Shown piece by piece: positions 43,439-52,504 of a stretch of DNA of 64,000 bases. Below the pieces are notes generated by a model. The model was given only the letters and a program-made list of their open reading frames with translations, made no database searches and was not told the origin of the DNA. The stretch is from the NCBI GenBank assembly GCA_000285855.2, contig HE978651.1:2499290-2563289 (forward strand), in the 5' to 3' direction. Each line of letters begins with the position of its first letter. Position 1 is the first letter of the stretch. A program made the position numbers and the translations under genes. The DNA is from Ruminococcus sp. JC304. Lineage in GTDB: Bacteria > Bacillota > Clostridia > Lachnospirales > Lachnospiraceae.

Positions 43439-44536
43439 CTAATTCTGTTTTTCCGCAGATGTGGTTTTATCGCCGGCCACAATATCTGAATAATCAAAAA
43501 GTGTAACCTTTGTAACATCATCCTTCACGATATCAGGGGCATCTCCCTGGTTCTTGGCGTTCTCTGCGATCTGTGCTGCTGACCACACCGGAATCGCCAT
43601 ACGTCTTATAGGAAGTGATTCTGTCTCTTCTTCCTCATCCACAGGTGCTTCCTGCTCCTGTTTTTCTTCTTCCAGCGCTTCCTTTAGATGTGTCACAATA
43701 TTCTCTGTAGGAGAAATCACCACTTCTTTCTCCGGCTCCTCCTGCTGTGCCTCCGGCTCATCTGCTGTTGCTGCTGCAATTTCCTTTTTCAGCAGTTCAT
43801 GCGCCTCGCTGGTAGCAGTCTGTACTGTAACCGGCTTTTCGTTGTCCGTTTCCAGTTCATCCTCATAGATCGTATCCACGAAGCCACCGGTACGTATCTT
43901 TTTCCTGGGGGCATCTGCTCCCTTCCGGTTCTGCTTTTCTTCTTTTCTGATCTGTTTTTCTTCTTCTTTATATCTCCGCTGTCTGGCTTTTTCTTCCCGT
44001 TTCAGTTCTTTCTTACTTTTCACATAACCGGGCTCTGTATCCATCTCATCATAATCATCCTGGGGATCTTTCTTCCACAGCTCTGCTATAATATAGAGGA
44101 TAATCAAGAAAAGTACAGCCAGTCCCAGAATAATAAGTCCCTCAATACTTTCAGTGGCGATCAGAAGATATCCCACATATCCTATAGTGATCACTACCTT
44201 TGGGAAGTACTCCTTCGCCTGTACTGTAAGAGCTTTCTCTTTTGAATTGGAAGCATCAATGACCTGAAAGGTCTTATTCTCCTGGTCGATCTCAGTGATC
44301 ATATATTTGTAAGCCTTGGAATCTCCCTGATAAAGAATAGAATCTCCCACAGCAGCTTCCTCCGTTTTCACAGGAATTGCATAGGTAACTGATCCCATCG
44401 GAAGATTGGTTTCCTTACTGGAGTCATCCAGGATCTCTGTTGTAATTCCCAGAAAAGGCGGAACAGCCAGGCCGACAACGCATATAATAGTACAGATAAC
44501 AATAAAATGTACAATAAATTTCAAAAACTTCGACAT
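43439..44536 (-). CDS. SipW-like membrane protein with a charged cytosolic tail
   Basis: The 365-aa protein begins with a membrane helix (residues 5-30). An extracellular domain follows whose pattern resembles the SipW/S26B signal-peptidase fold (GSVTYAIPVKTEEAAVGDSI, then LYQGDSKAYKYMITEIDQEN), then one or two helices at about 112-152. The second half is cytosolic, Lys/Arg/Glu-rich and probably coiled-coil (KKELKREEKARQRRYKEEEK), ending in an acidic segment. The catalytic Ser-Gly-Ser-Met of S26B enzymes is replaced by PMGSVTY and no catalytic His/Lys is clear, so it may be a non-enzymatic relative. Alone between two terminators. Confidence 0.6.
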   Translation of the reverse strand: MSKFLKFIVHFIVICTIICVVGLAVPPFLGITTEILDDSSKETNLPMGSVTYAIPVKTEEAAVGDSILYQGDSKAYKYMITEIDQENKTFQVIDASNSKEKALTVQAKEYFPKVVITIGYVGYLLIATESIEGLIILGLAVLFLIILYIIAELWKKDPQDDYDEMDTEPGYVKSKKELKREEKARQRRYKEEEKQIRKEEKQNRKGADAPRKKIRTGGFVDTIYEDELETDNEKPVTVQTATSEAHELLKKEIAAATADEPEAQQEEPEKEVVISPTENIVTHLKEALEEEKQEQEAPVDEEEETESLPIRRMAIPVWSAAQIAENAKNQGDAPDIVKDDVTKVTLFDYSDIVAGDKTTSAEKQN

Positions 44537-44567
44537 AGGTAATGCCCCTCATTTCTTCTAATCTCTC

Positions 44568-44611
44568 AAAAACACATCCAGAAAGCGGTCTTCCTTTCCG
44601 GATGTGTTTTC
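44568..44611 (-). terminator. Terminator after the Crh-like gene
   Basis: AAACACATCC-GAAAG and CTTTC-GGATGTGTTT form a long stem and run into TTTTGAG on the minus strand. It ends the murB-rapZ-whiA-crh unit. Confidence 0.88.
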
Positions 44612-44628
44612 AGTTTTCAGATCAATAA

Positions 44629-44883
44629 TTACTGATTACTCAGATACTGCTCAATACTGTTCATAGCAGCCTCTTCATCCTCACCATTTGTTGAAAGGGT
44701 TATCTCCTCACCAGAATCAAGTCCCAAAGTCATCATGCCCATAATGCTCTTTGCATTCACCCTTTTCTTTCCAATCTCTACATATATCTCGCTGTTAAAC
44801 TGGCTTGCCACCTGTACCAGCTGTGCCACAGGGCGTGCCTCCAGACCGGTTGACAGGTTAATGGTGATTGGTTTTTTAATCAT
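44629..44883 (-). CDS. Crh-like HPr-family protein
   Basis: 84 aa with the HPr fold. Position 15, the PTS phosphorylation histidine in HPr, is Glu (GLEARPVAQL), while the regulatory Ser46 is kept in AKSIMGMMTLGL. This is the pattern of Crh of Bacillus, which cannot carry PTS phosphate but, when phosphorylated on Ser46, acts as CcpA cofactor. Its ATG overlaps the whiA stop by 4 bp, and crh follows whiA in Bacillus too, which supports the call. A separate true HPr should exist elsewhere. Confidence 0.9.
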   Translation of the reverse strand: MIKKPITINLSTGLEARPVAQLVQVASQFNSEIYVEIGKKRVNAKSIMGMMTLGLDSGEEITLSTNGEDEEAAMNSIEQYLSNQ

Positions 44884-45839
44884 AATACTTCTCCTCCTTG
44901 TTTCTCCCGCAGTTCGTCAGCCAGCTCACTCAGCTTTCTCAGCCTGTGATTGACTCCCGATTTGCCCACCTGCGGATTCAACATCATCCCTAATTCTTTT
45001 AATGTAGCTTCCGGATATTGCATCCTCAACTCTGCGATCTGTACAAGTCCCTCATTCAGCTGTTCAAACCCTATTGTCTGCTGAATCAGTCTGATATCTT
45101 CCATCTGCTTGACAGCCGCATTTACCGTTTTATTAATGTTCGCAGTTTCACAGTTCACTTTTCTGTTAATGGAATTTCTCATTTCCTTCAGAATACGGAT
45201 GTTTTCCAGGTCCATCAATGCCACATTCGCTTCCATCACGGCCAGCATGTCTACAATCTGTGCGCCCTCCTTCACATAGACCACATGTGATTTCTTACGC
45301 TGCACGATCTTGGCATCCACTGAAAAACTACGAATAATTGTCTGCAGTTCTCTGGCCTTCCTCTCATTGGGATATACAATTTCAAAATGATACCCCTTCT
45401 CCGGATCACTGATGGAACCGGATGCAAGAAAAGCCCCCCTGATATACGCCCTCTTACAGCAATTCTGCTGTACTACCAGCAGATCCTGCAGAAAAAGCGA
45501 ATCATGGTCTTTACTGTCCGGGGCCAGCTTTGCCGCCTGAAGAATTGCCTGGATCTCTTCTGGTCTGGATATCTCAATTGTATATACCTTGACCCATTTC
45601 AGGTGACTGCTCTCCCGCACAGATACTTCTTTCTCTATATTAAATGTTTTTTGCAATAATGTAAAGCACTTTCTTGCAACTGCTTCATTTTCTATCTGGA
45701 TTTTAAGTTTATCCCCCTGAGGCAGATGCTGCATTTTTCCGCAGGAACAAAGAATAGCAGCCAGTTCTGCGATCATACAGTGCCTTGCCGTTCCCACCTG
45801 TCTGGAAAGTTCTTCTTTCACCATCCCTGAAAAAGACAT
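44880..45839 (-). CDS. whiA: Sporulation/cell-division regulator WhiA
   Basis: 319-aa protein made of an inactive LAGLIDADG homing-endonuclease fold (SFSGMVKEELSRQVGTARHC, then CCKRAYIRGAFLASGSISDP) and a C-terminal helix-turn-helix (YPEATLKELGMMLNPQVGKS, GVNHRLRKLSELADEL). DNA-associated factor linked to division and growth control in Firmicutes and sporulation in Streptomyces. Between rapZ and crh-like, the conserved order. Confidence 0.96.
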   Translation of the reverse strand: MSFSGMVKEELSRQVGTARHCMIAELAAILCSCGKMQHLPQGDKLKIQIENEAVARKCFTLLQKTFNIEKEVSVRESSHLKWVKVYTIEISRPEEIQAILQAAKLAPDSKDHDSLFLQDLLVVQQNCCKRAYIRGAFLASGSISDPEKGYHFEIVYPNERKARELQTIIRSFSVDAKIVQRKKSHVVYVKEGAQIVDMLAVMEANVALMDLENIRILKEMRNSINRKVNCETANINKTVNAAVKQMEDIRLIQQTIGFEQLNEGLVQIAELRMQYPEATLKELGMMLNPQVGKSGVNHRLRKLSELADELREKQGGEVL

Positions 45840-45848
45840 TTCCCGGTC

Positions 45849-46736
45849 TCACCTCTCATGTTTTTTTAGCAGTCTGTCCTTACCTATATCTCTGTGCTCC
45901 AGACGGAATCCATATCTCTCATTTCCGGACAGCCTGGAATATAATTCTCTGGCCAAAGTCACAGAACGGTGCTTTCCGCCTGTACATCCAATGGCAATGA
46001 CCAGATTGGTCTTGCCTTCCTTTACATAGTTGGGGATCAGAAAATTGATCATATCCTCAAGCTTATCTGCAAACTTCCTGGCAGTATCACAGTTCATTAC
46101 ATAATTGAACACTCCATCGTCCATTCCTGTCATGGGACGAAGTTCATCCACATAATATGGATTGGGCAGAAAGCGCACATCAAACACCAGATCCGCATCC
46201 GCCGGGATTCCATACTTAAACCCAAAGGAAAGCACAGAGACCATCATATTACAAAAATCCTGATTTGCCACAAAAATCCTCTCTATTTCCTGCTTCAACT
46301 CCCGGGTAAGCAAATGGCTGGTATCTATAATATAGTCTGCCCTTTTTTTGAGGAACTGCATTTTTTCTCTCTCCAAGCGGATTCCATCATCCACTCTGCC
46401 GCCCATAGCCAGAGGATGGCTTCTGCGTGTTTCCTTGTAGCGCTTCACCAGTACACTGTCCTCTGCATCCAGGAAAAGGATCTCAAACTCATATCCTGCT
46501 TTCTTCATCCGATCCAGCACAGCCTCCAGCTCATCCAGGGATCTGCCGCTGCGGGCATCGATTCCCAGCGCCACATTCTGCACATCCTCTCCATGTATTT
46601 CCGGCATCAGAGATGCGAATTTCTCCAACAATGGAATAGGAAGATTATCCACACAAAAATAATTTGCATCCTCAAGCATTTTCAATGCTGCTGTTTTTCC
46701 TGCCCCTGATACTCCCGTCACGATCACAAAACGCAT
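45849..46736 (-). CDS. rapZ: RapZ/YvcJ-family nucleotide-binding protein
   Basis: 295 aa with Walker A GVSGAGKTAALKMLEDANYF at 8-27, the family segment CVDNLPIPLLEKF, and the C-terminal RapZ domain with CTGGKHRSVTLARELY. In E. coli RapZ guides RNase E to small RNAs controlling glucosamine-6-phosphate; in Bacillus the YvcJ orthologue has a less defined role. Neighbours murB, whiA and crh fit the conserved Firmicute cluster. Confidence 0.95.
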   Translation of the reverse strand: MRFVIVTGVSGAGKTAALKMLEDANYFCVDNLPIPLLEKFASLMPEIHGEDVQNVALGIDARSGRSLDELEAVLDRMKKAGYEFEILFLDAEDSVLVKRYKETRRSHPLAMGGRVDDGIRLEREKMQFLKKRADYIIDTSHLLTRELKQEIERIFVANQDFCNMMVSVLSFGFKYGIPADADLVFDVRFLPNPYYVDELRPMTGMDDGVFNYVMNCDTARKFADKLEDMINFLIPNYVKEGKTNLVIAIGCTGGKHRSVTLARELYSRLSGNERYGFRLEHRDIGKDRLLKKHER

Positions 46737-46755
46737 GATTTATCTCCTGTTCTGT

Positions 46756-47667
46756 TTAAAATTCTCCAAGGAATTTCACTTCCGGTTCCAGTGTTACACC
46801 AAACTGCTCTTGAACCTTTTCCCTGACATTCTCTATCAGTGTAAGTACATCTGCTGCTGTTGCATTTCCTTTATTGATCACAAAGCCACAATGCTTCTCT
46901 GATACCTGGGCGTCCCCTACCTGATAACCTCTCAGGCCTGCATCCATGATCAGCTTCCCTGCAAAATATCCTTCCGGTCTTTTGAAGGTACTTCCTGCAC
47001 TTGGATATTCCAACGGCTGTTTGCTCACTCTCTTTTCTGTCAGATCCTTTGTTGTGTCTCTGATCTTATCCATATCTCCCTGTTCCAGAACAAGTCTTGC
47101 CTCCAGAACCAGATAACCAGCTTTTTTGATCCTGCTGGTTCTGTATCCCATGTCCAGCTTTTCCACAGGAAGTGTCAGGATTTCTCCCTGCTCTGTCATA
47201 ACAACCGCTTCCTTCAGCACATCCTTCAGCTCTCCGCCGTAGGCACCGGCATTCATAAATACAGCTCCTCCCAGAGTTCCCGGAATCCCGCCTGCAAATT
47301 CAAATCCTGTCAGAGATGCGTTCCTTGCGGCTGCCGCGATCTGGGAAAGCAGTGCTCCTGAAGAAGCACAGATTTCATTTCCTTCTACTGAAATATTGCT
47401 GAAATTACGGTACAGCTGTATGATCACCCCTCTGTATCCCTTATCACTTACCAACAGATTACTTCCATTTCCAAGTATAAAATACGGAAGTTCCTCCTCA
47501 CGGCATATTTCCAAGATTCCCCTTACCTCATCTACTGTAGACGGAAGTAAGAAGAAATCCGCCGGACCTCCGATGCGGAAAGTAGTATGGCGTTTCATAG
47601 GCTCATCTACAAGTACCCTGTCCTTTCCCAGCAGATTCCAAAATTTCTCTATTACTTTCTGATTCAC
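46756..47667 (-). CDS. murB: UDP-N-acetylenolpyruvoylglucosamine reductase
   Basis: FAD enzyme reducing UDP-GlcNAc-enolpyruvate to UDP-MurNAc. 303 aa: HTTFRIGGPADFFLLPSTVD, LGNGSNLLVSDKGYRGVIIQ, GIPGTLGGAVFMNAGAYGGE, and the catalytic Ser in YPSAGSTFKRPEGYFAGKLI with the final Glu in LEPEVKFLG. Type II-like length. Same direction as rapZ, 19 bp apart. Confidence 0.97.
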   Translation of the reverse strand: MNQKVIEKFWNLLGKDRVLVDEPMKRHTTFRIGGPADFFLLPSTVDEVRGILEICREEELPYFILGNGSNLLVSDKGYRGVIIQLYRNFSNISVEGNEICASSGALLSQIAAAARNASLTGFEFAGGIPGTLGGAVFMNAGAYGGELKDVLKEAVVMTEQGEILTLPVEKLDMGYRTSRIKKAGYLVLEARLVLEQGDMDKIRDTTKDLTEKRVSKQPLEYPSAGSTFKRPEGYFAGKLIMDAGLRGYQVGDAQVSEKHCGFVINKGNATAADVLTLIENVREKVQEQFGVTLEPEVKFLGEF

Positions 47668-47672
47668 AGATT

Positions 47673-48428
47673 CTATTCCTCATACTTTCTATTTTTATTT
47701 TTCCTGCCCATTCTTTTTCCCCTGGGCTGATTGTTCGATTCTTTCCCCAGAAGGTCTCTCACCACTGCTCCTGCCAGCATAAATCCTGCTGTCCCCGCTA
47801 CAAAGGAAAGGCTGTCCCCCTCTTGGCTGTTTTCTGTTTTCCAGTCATTTTTTTCTCTGGAACAAAGCACCTTTACCTTTCGGATTCCTTTTTTTCGAAG
47901 CTGGGTACGAACCACCCTGGCCAGCGGACCTACACTGGTTCTGGAAATATCCATAACCTCAAGTCTGGACGGATCCAGCTTATCACAGACATCCATACAG
48001 GAAATCACCGGAGTTTTGCTTATTCTTGCATTTTCGATCAGCAGCACCTTGGACGCTGCACTATCAATGGTATCTACAATATAATCATAATTACTCAGGT
48101 CAAACATTCCCGCTGTTTCTTCATTATAAAAGGTCTCATAGGTATGAACCAGTATTTCCTCATCAATATCTCTGATCCTCGCCTTGGCTACCTGCACATT
48201 GCTCTCGCCAACAGTAGAATGAAGGGCATAGAAGGTTCTGTTTATATCATTTACAGATACCCTTCCATTATCCACAAGGGTCAGACTTGCCACCCCACAT
48301 CTGGCCAGTGCCTCAGCTACACAGGAACCTACACCTCCCAGGCCGAAGACTGCGATCCTGGCCCGCCCCAGTACATCAGCCACAGCAGTTCCGGCCAGAA
48401 CCTTTGCCCCTGAAAATGCCTCCGCCAT
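47673..48428 (-). CDS. tcdA: tRNA threonylcarbamoyladenosine dehydratase
   Basis: E1-like ThiF-family enzyme that cyclises t6A37 of tRNAs to ct6A. 251 aa: nucleotide-binding RIAVFGLGGVGSCVAEALAR, NDINRTFYALHSTVG, DYIVDTIDSAASKVLLI and RTSVGPLARVVRTQLRKKGI, the TcdA hallmark. The C-terminus is a basic tail (GKRMGRKNKNRKYEE). First gene of the minus-strand group ending at crh; divergent from spoVAB. Confidence 0.92.
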   Translation of the reverse strand: MAEAFSGAKVLAGTAVADVLGRARIAVFGLGGVGSCVAEALARCGVASLTLVDNGRVSVNDINRTFYALHSTVGESNVQVAKARIRDIDEEILVHTYETFYNEETAGMFDLSNYDYIVDTIDSAASKVLLIENARISKTPVISCMDVCDKLDPSRLEVMDISRTSVGPLARVVRTQLRKKGIRKVKVLCSREKNDWKTENSQEGDSLSFVAGTAGFMLAGAVVRDLLGKESNNQPRGKRMGRKNKNRKYEE

Positions 48429-48574
48429 ACATAAACCTCCTCAAACTCTCTTCATCTGCAGTCAGACAGAGCTTTGACAAAAGCCAGTCTGTCCATGCCA
48501 ACGATATTTCTAATTATACTATCTATCCCTGTAAAAGTACAGTTTTTCATACATTCCCCTATATTTTCCATTTA

Positions 48575-48604
48575 TGTATAGTTTTCCGGCATTTGTGCAT
48601 ACTG
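48575..48604 (+). promoter_or_regulatory. Candidate sigma-G promoter before spoVAB
   Basis: GTATA (48576-48580), a 17-bp spacer and CATACTG (48598-48604), six of seven matches to the sigma-G -10 box CATWHTA. It lies about 70 bp before spoVAB. The remainder of the 48429-48673 gap shows nothing else. Confidence 0.5.
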
Positions 48605-48673
48605 ATTTCTAAATGGCAGCTGTCTTTTGAAGGGGCAATTTTCTTTACCATATCCATTTTTTCGGAGGTATTT

Positions 48674-49093
48674 ATGTTTCAGTATATTTTTCTCGGCTTT
48701 GTAGGGCTCTGCTCCGGTGTGATCATAGCCGGCGGGATCACCGGACTTCTTATGGGTCTTTCCATTGTTCCCCGCTATGCAGGGATCACCCGGACTGCAG
48801 ACCATATTCTCTTATATGAAGACCTGGCACTCCTGGGTACAGTTACCGGAAATCTGTTTTATCTTTTTCAGTGGAAACTTCCTCTCGGATCTCCTTTTCT
48901 CATGCTGTACGGGATTTTTTCCGGAATTTTCCTGGGCGGATGGATCATGGCCCTGGCAGAAATGGCAGATGTTTTTCCAATCTTCACCCGAAGGATCCGT
49001 TTCCAAAAAGGACTCTCCATTGTAGTCCTCTGTGTTGCCCTTGGAAAAGCCACAGGCTCCCTGATCTACTATTTCAACAGATGGCTTCCCTGA
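48674..49093 (+). CDS. spoVAB: Stage V sporulation protein AB
   Basis: Membrane part of the SpoVA system that moves dipicolinic acid into the forespore and out at germination. The start at 48674 (MFQYIFLGFVGLCSGVIIAG) follows CGGAGG; a much longer open frame upstream is not coding. 139 aa, four membrane helices, with AEMADVFPIFTRRIRFQKGL and ALGKATGSLIYYF as in SpoVAB. It is placed before spoVAC, separated by 111 bp, rather than after spoVAA as in Bacillus. Confidence 0.9.
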   Translation: MFQYIFLGFVGLCSGVIIAGGITGLLMGLSIVPRYAGITRTADHILLYEDLALLGTVTGNLFYLFQWKLPLGSPFLMLYGIFSGIFLGGWIMALAEMADVFPIFTRRIRFQKGLSIVVLCVALGKATGSLIYYFNRWLP

Positions 49094-49149
49094 TTTGGTC
49101 AACAATAGTACCATTATAAATAGAATTCCCCAAAAAGTCAAAATAAGAA

Positions 49150-49179
49150 GTATATTCTCTGCTCTTTTTTCACACACTA
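49150..49179 (+). promoter_or_regulatory. Candidate sigma-G promoter before spoVAC
   Basis: GTATA (49150-49154), an 18-bp spacer and CACACTA (49173-49179), six of seven matches to CATWHTA. It would give spoVAC-AD-AE-AA their own forespore promoter. Confidence 0.5.
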
Positions 49180-49204
49180 AAGAAAAACAGAAGGGAGAAT
49201 GTCT

Positions 49205-49666
49205 ATGACTTCTGAAAAAAAGCAGCAACAATATGAAAAATATGTAAAGCAGATAACTCCCACCCACAGCCTGGGACTAAATATGCTGAAAGCCTTCCTT
49301 ACAGGCGGCCTCATCTGCATGTTTGGACAACTGATCCTGCATTACGCATACAGCCTGGGCCTGGACAGGGAATCTGCTGGCTCCTGGTGTTCCCTGATCC
49401 TGATACTGATCAGTGTCCTGCTTACAGGCCTGAATCTTTATTCCAAAATCGGCAGGTTTGCAGGTGCCGGAAGCCTTGTTCCCATCACCGGCTTCGCCAA
49501 TTCTGTTGCAGCCTCAGCTATTGAATACAAGGTGGAAGGCCATGTATTCGGAATCGGCTGTAAAATATTTACCATTGCCGGGCCTGTAATCCTGTACGGA
49601 ATCCTGAGTTCCTGGTTTCTGGGTCTTATCTACTATCTTCTGAAAATAATGGGGGTACTTTCATGA
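49205..49666 (+). CDS. spoVAC: Stage V sporulation protein AC
   Basis: Membrane channel component of SpoVA, proposed mechanosensitive DPA channel. The start at 49205 (MTSEKKQQQYEKYVKQITPT) is preferred over the ATG two codons earlier because GGGAG lies eight bases before it. 153 aa with four helices; GRFAGAGSLVPITGFANSVA is the family motif. Overlaps spoVAD by 4 bp. Confidence 0.95.
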   Translation: MTSEKKQQQYEKYVKQITPTHSLGLNMLKAFLTGGLICMFGQLILHYAYSLGLDRESAGSWCSLILILISVLLTGLNLYSKIGRFAGAGSLVPITGFANSVAASAIEYKVEGHVFGIGCKIFTIAGPVILYGILSSWFLGLIYYLLKIMGVLS

Positions 49667-50736
49667 CAAAACAATACACCTGTGGAGCTTCCAGCATTTC
49701 CTTTCAAGAACCTGTGTTTATCCAGAGCTGTGCCTCTGTAACCGGACAGAAAGAAGGAGACGGTCCTCTGGGCTCCTGCTTTGATATGATCTGTCCGGAT
49801 CCCATGTTCGGTGCTTCCACCTGGGAAGCAGCAGAAAGCACTATGCAGAAAGAGGCAGCCACACTGGCCATAGGAAAAGCCGGCCTGAAGCCCGCAGACA
49901 TTCGTCTGCTTTTTGTAGGTGACCTGCTGGCACAGACAGCAGCCTCTTCCTTTGGCGCTGCAGGTATGGGGATTCCCTTCTACGGACTGTTCAGCGCCTG
50001 CTCTACCATGGGAGAAGCCCTCTCCCTGTCCGCCCTCTGCATTGCTGCCGGATACGGAGAACATATCCTGTGCGCAACTTCCAGCCACTTTTGCAGTGCG
50101 GAAAAAGAATTCCGTTTTCCCCTGGGCTACGGAAATCAAAGGCCCTTATCTGCTACCTGGACAGTTACCGGTGCCGGCGCCTGTGTACTTGGCAGCCAGC
50201 CTCCTCTCCCTGCATCCGGAAAATCCCGTCCTCTGCGCTGCGGACACAGCTGCATCGCTATTACCGGCCTGACAACCGGCAGACTGGTGGATTACGGACT
50301 AAAAGATTCCATGAACATGGGCGGCTGTATGGCTCCCGCTGCCTGTGACACGATCCATCAGAATTTTCTGGATTTCCACCGGACACCAGCAGACTATGAC
50401 GCCATCTTTACCGGTGACCTGGGCGCAGTAGGGCAGAAAATCCTGATCGATCTGCTATATCAAAAAGGCTATGATATCTGTTCCTGCCACCAGGACTGCG
50501 GTATCCTGATCTATGACTCCCAAAAACAGGACACCCACTCCGGCGGAAGCGGCTGTGGCTGTGCAGCCTCTGTTCTGAGCAGCTATATCCTGCCAGGGCT
50601 TCTTGCCGGAAAATGGAAGCGGATTCTTTTTGTCCCTACCGGAGCCCTTCTTTCCAAGGTCAGCTTCAACGAAGGCGACACCATCCCCGGCATCGCCCAT
50701 GCAGTAGTAATTGAAAAATACGAAATCACTTCATAA
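49663..50736 (+). CDS. spoVAD: Stage V sporulation protein AD
   Basis: Thiolase-fold DPA-binding protein on the spore inner membrane. 357 aa: SFQEPVFIQSCASVTGQKEG, FYGLFSACSTMGEALSLSAL, ATSSHFCSAEKEFRFPLGYG, RPLSATWTVTGAGACVLGS. It is longer in cysteines than average. Translationally coupled to spoVAC by an ATGA overlap. Confidence 0.96.
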   Translation: MTKQYTCGASSISFQEPVFIQSCASVTGQKEGDGPLGSCFDMICPDPMFGASTWEAAESTMQKEAATLAIGKAGLKPADIRLLFVGDLLAQTAASSFGAAGMGIPFYGLFSACSTMGEALSLSALCIAAGYGEHILCATSSHFCSAEKEFRFPLGYGNQRPLSATWTVTGAGACVLGSQPPLPASGKSRPLRCGHSCIAITGLTTGRLVDYGLKDSMNMGGCMAPAACDTIHQNFLDFHRTPADYDAIFTGDLGAVGQKILIDLLYQKGYDICSCHQDCGILIYDSQKQDTHSGGSGCGCAASVLSSYILPGLLAGKWKRILFVPTGALLSKVSFNEGDTIPGIAHAVVIEKYEITS

Positions 50737-50754
50737 TAAAAGGAGGTTCCTATT

Positions 50755-51111
50755 TTGGAATATTTTCATGCATTCTGGACAGGAGGCCTGATCTGTGCCC
50801 TGGTCCAGATCCTGTTAGACAAAACCAAGCTTATGCCTGGACGGATCATGGTCCTTCTCGTCTGCTCCGGTGCACTTTTAAGCGCTGTAGGCATCTACCA
50901 GCCTTTCGTAGAATTTGCAGGTGCAGGCGCCTCTGTCCCTCTCCTTGGATTTGGAAATGTACTATGGACGGGAACACGGAAGGCCATTGACAGCCAGGGA
51001 TTTCTCGGCCTTTTTACCGGAGGGTTTAAAGCCTGCGCTGTAGGAGTTTCTGCAGCACTGATTTTTTCATATCTGGCCAGTCTTATTTTCAAACCAAAAA
51101 TGAAAGGATAA
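50755..51111 (+). CDS. spoVAE: Stage V sporulation protein AE
   Basis: Small membrane protein of the SpoVA complex (SpoVAEb type), 118 aa with three or four helices: FHAFWTGGLICALVQILLDK and FVEFAGAGASVPLLGFGNVL. It starts with TTG at 50755 behind AAGGAGG, eight bases upstream; no ATG is near. Confidence 0.93.
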   Translation: MEYFHAFWTGGLICALVQILLDKTKLMPGRIMVLLVCSGALLSAVGIYQPFVEFAGAGASVPLLGFGNVLWTGTRKAIDSQGFLGLFTGGFKACAVGVSAALIFSYLASLIFKPKMKG

Positions 51112-51116
51112 TTGCT

Positions 51117-51746
51117 ATGAGTGATACCCTCTATCTGCTTCTGGACAAAAACATCCAGACCCTGCACCCCCACATCTATCTGCAGGACATTGCCAGTCTG
51201 TCCTGCAGCAACAGCAAACTTCTGAATCGCCTCCGTGTCATGCCTGTGGTAAATCTTCCTCCTGACAAACCGGGACGTTATGTGCTTTCTGTTATGGACC
51301 TGATCTCCAAAATCCAGCAAAAAGAGCCGGATCTGGAGATCACACCTATGGGAGAACCTACTTTTATCATCACATACAAAAACAAACCCGGACCCGGACT
51401 TTTGTGGGAATGGATCAAAATCCTATTCGTAGGTCTCTCCACATTTTTCGGTGCTGCCTTTTCCATTATGACCTTCAACAACGATGTAGATGTAGGAAAA
51501 CTTTTTGCCTCCATCTATACTCAGGTCACCGGCAGGATTTCTGATCATTTTACAATCCTTGAGATTACCTACTCCATTGGTATCGGACTGGGAGTTCTGT
51601 TTTTCTTTAATCATTTCGGACATAGGAAACTTACTGCTGATCCCACTCCCATGCAGATACAGATGCGCCTCTATGAAGATGATGTAAACACTACCATCAT
51701 AGAAGAAGCAGACCGTACAAAAAATATTGACCCTCCGCCAAATTGA
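51117..51746 (+). CDS. spoVAA: Stage V sporulation protein AA
   Basis: 209 aa: soluble N-terminal domain, then two membrane helices (WIKILFVGLSTFFGAAFSIM, followed by TFNNDVDV; and ITYSIGIGLGVLFFFNHFGH) and a short tail DPTPMQIQMRLYEDD, matching SpoVAA. In Bacillus it is the first gene of the operon; here it is last, after spoVAE. It ends 39 bp from the convergent sigF stop. Confidence 0.9.
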   Translation: MSDTLYLLLDKNIQTLHPHIYLQDIASLSCSNSKLLNRLRVMPVVNLPPDKPGRYVLSVMDLISKIQQKEPDLEITPMGEPTFIITYKNKPGPGLLWEWIKILFVGLSTFFGAAFSIMTFNNDVDVGKLFASIYTQVTGRISDHFTILEITYSIGIGLGVLFFFNHFGHRKLTADPTPMQIQMRLYEDDVNTTIIEEADRTKNIDPPPN

Positions 51747-51785
51747 TCCTTCAAACTGCACTGCTCAAATATAAAGGCATTATTT

Positions 51786-52502
51786 TTACCCATATTCCTT
51801 TTTCAGCTTTTGAAGGATCCTCTTTTCCATTCTGGACACCTGCACCTGGGAAATCCCCATCTTCTCCCCAATCTCCGTCTGTGTCATATCTCTGTAATAT
51901 CGCATATAAATAAGCTGTCTTTCCTGGGCTTCTAATTTTCCCAGCATTTCATCCAGGAAAATCCTGTTCAAAGCCTGCTCCTGTCCGTTCACCTTCTCCG
52001 GCAGCCTGTCCAGCAGGGAGATGTCACTTCCCTCCCCCTGGCAGATAATTTTCTGAAGAGAATCCACCTCTGCTGCAGCCTCCATGGAAATCACCACAGT
52101 CTCTACAGGAAGCTCCAGTGCAGCAGCAATTTCAGCCACCCCTGGCTCCCTTCCCAGCCTTTTCTCCAGCTCCTCTCTGCTTCGGCAGATCCTCACACAG
52201 TTTTCCTTAAGACTACGGCTTACCTTCAGGATACCGTCATCCCTAAGGTAACGTTTGATTTCTCCGATGATCATGGGAACTGCATAGGTGGAAAATTTCA
52301 CCTCAAAGGAAGTATCAAAGTGATCAACTGCTTTCAGAAGTCCGATGCTTCCGATCTGAAACAAATCCTCCCTCTCCACCCCTCTTCCCTGAAATCTCTT
52401 CACTGTACTGTATATCAGTCCGGTATTTTCTCTGAACAAGGTATCTCTTGCCTCTTTATCTCCCTGGTGTGACTTTTTGATCAGAGCAAGAGTATGATCC
52501 AT
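51786..52502 (-). CDS. sigF: Sporulation sigma factor F
   Basis: First forespore-specific sigma factor. 238 aa with region 2 (REDLFQIGSIGLLKAVDHFD, STYAVPMIIGEIKRYLRDDG), region 3 and region 4 (MTQTEIGEKMGISQVQVSRM). The long spacer SREELEKRLGREPGVAEIAA is as in SigF/SigG. 2 bp after spoIIAB in the canonical spoIIAA-spoIIAB-sigF operon. Confidence 0.95.
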   Translation of the reverse strand: MDHTLALIKKSHQGDKEARDTLFRENTGLIYSTVKRFQGRGVEREDLFQIGSIGLLKAVDHFDTSFEVKFSTYAVPMIIGEIKRYLRDDGILKVSRSLKENCVRICRSREELEKRLGREPGVAEIAAALELPVETVVISMEAAAEVDSLQKIICQGEGSDISLLDRLPEKVNGQEQALNRIFLDEMLGKLEAQERQLIYMRYYRDMTQTEIGEKMGISQVQVSRMEKRILQKLKKEYG

Positions 52503-52504
52503 TT

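Noticed and set aside
44629-44883. Canonical HPr (ptsH)
   Set aside because: His15 is replaced by Glu, so it cannot carry PTS phosphate; a Crh-like role fits better.
48287-48673. Long 5' extension of the spoVAB frame
   Set aside because: It overlaps tcdA on the other strand and has no start signal; CGGAGG at 48663 and the SpoVAB N-terminus fix the start at 48674.
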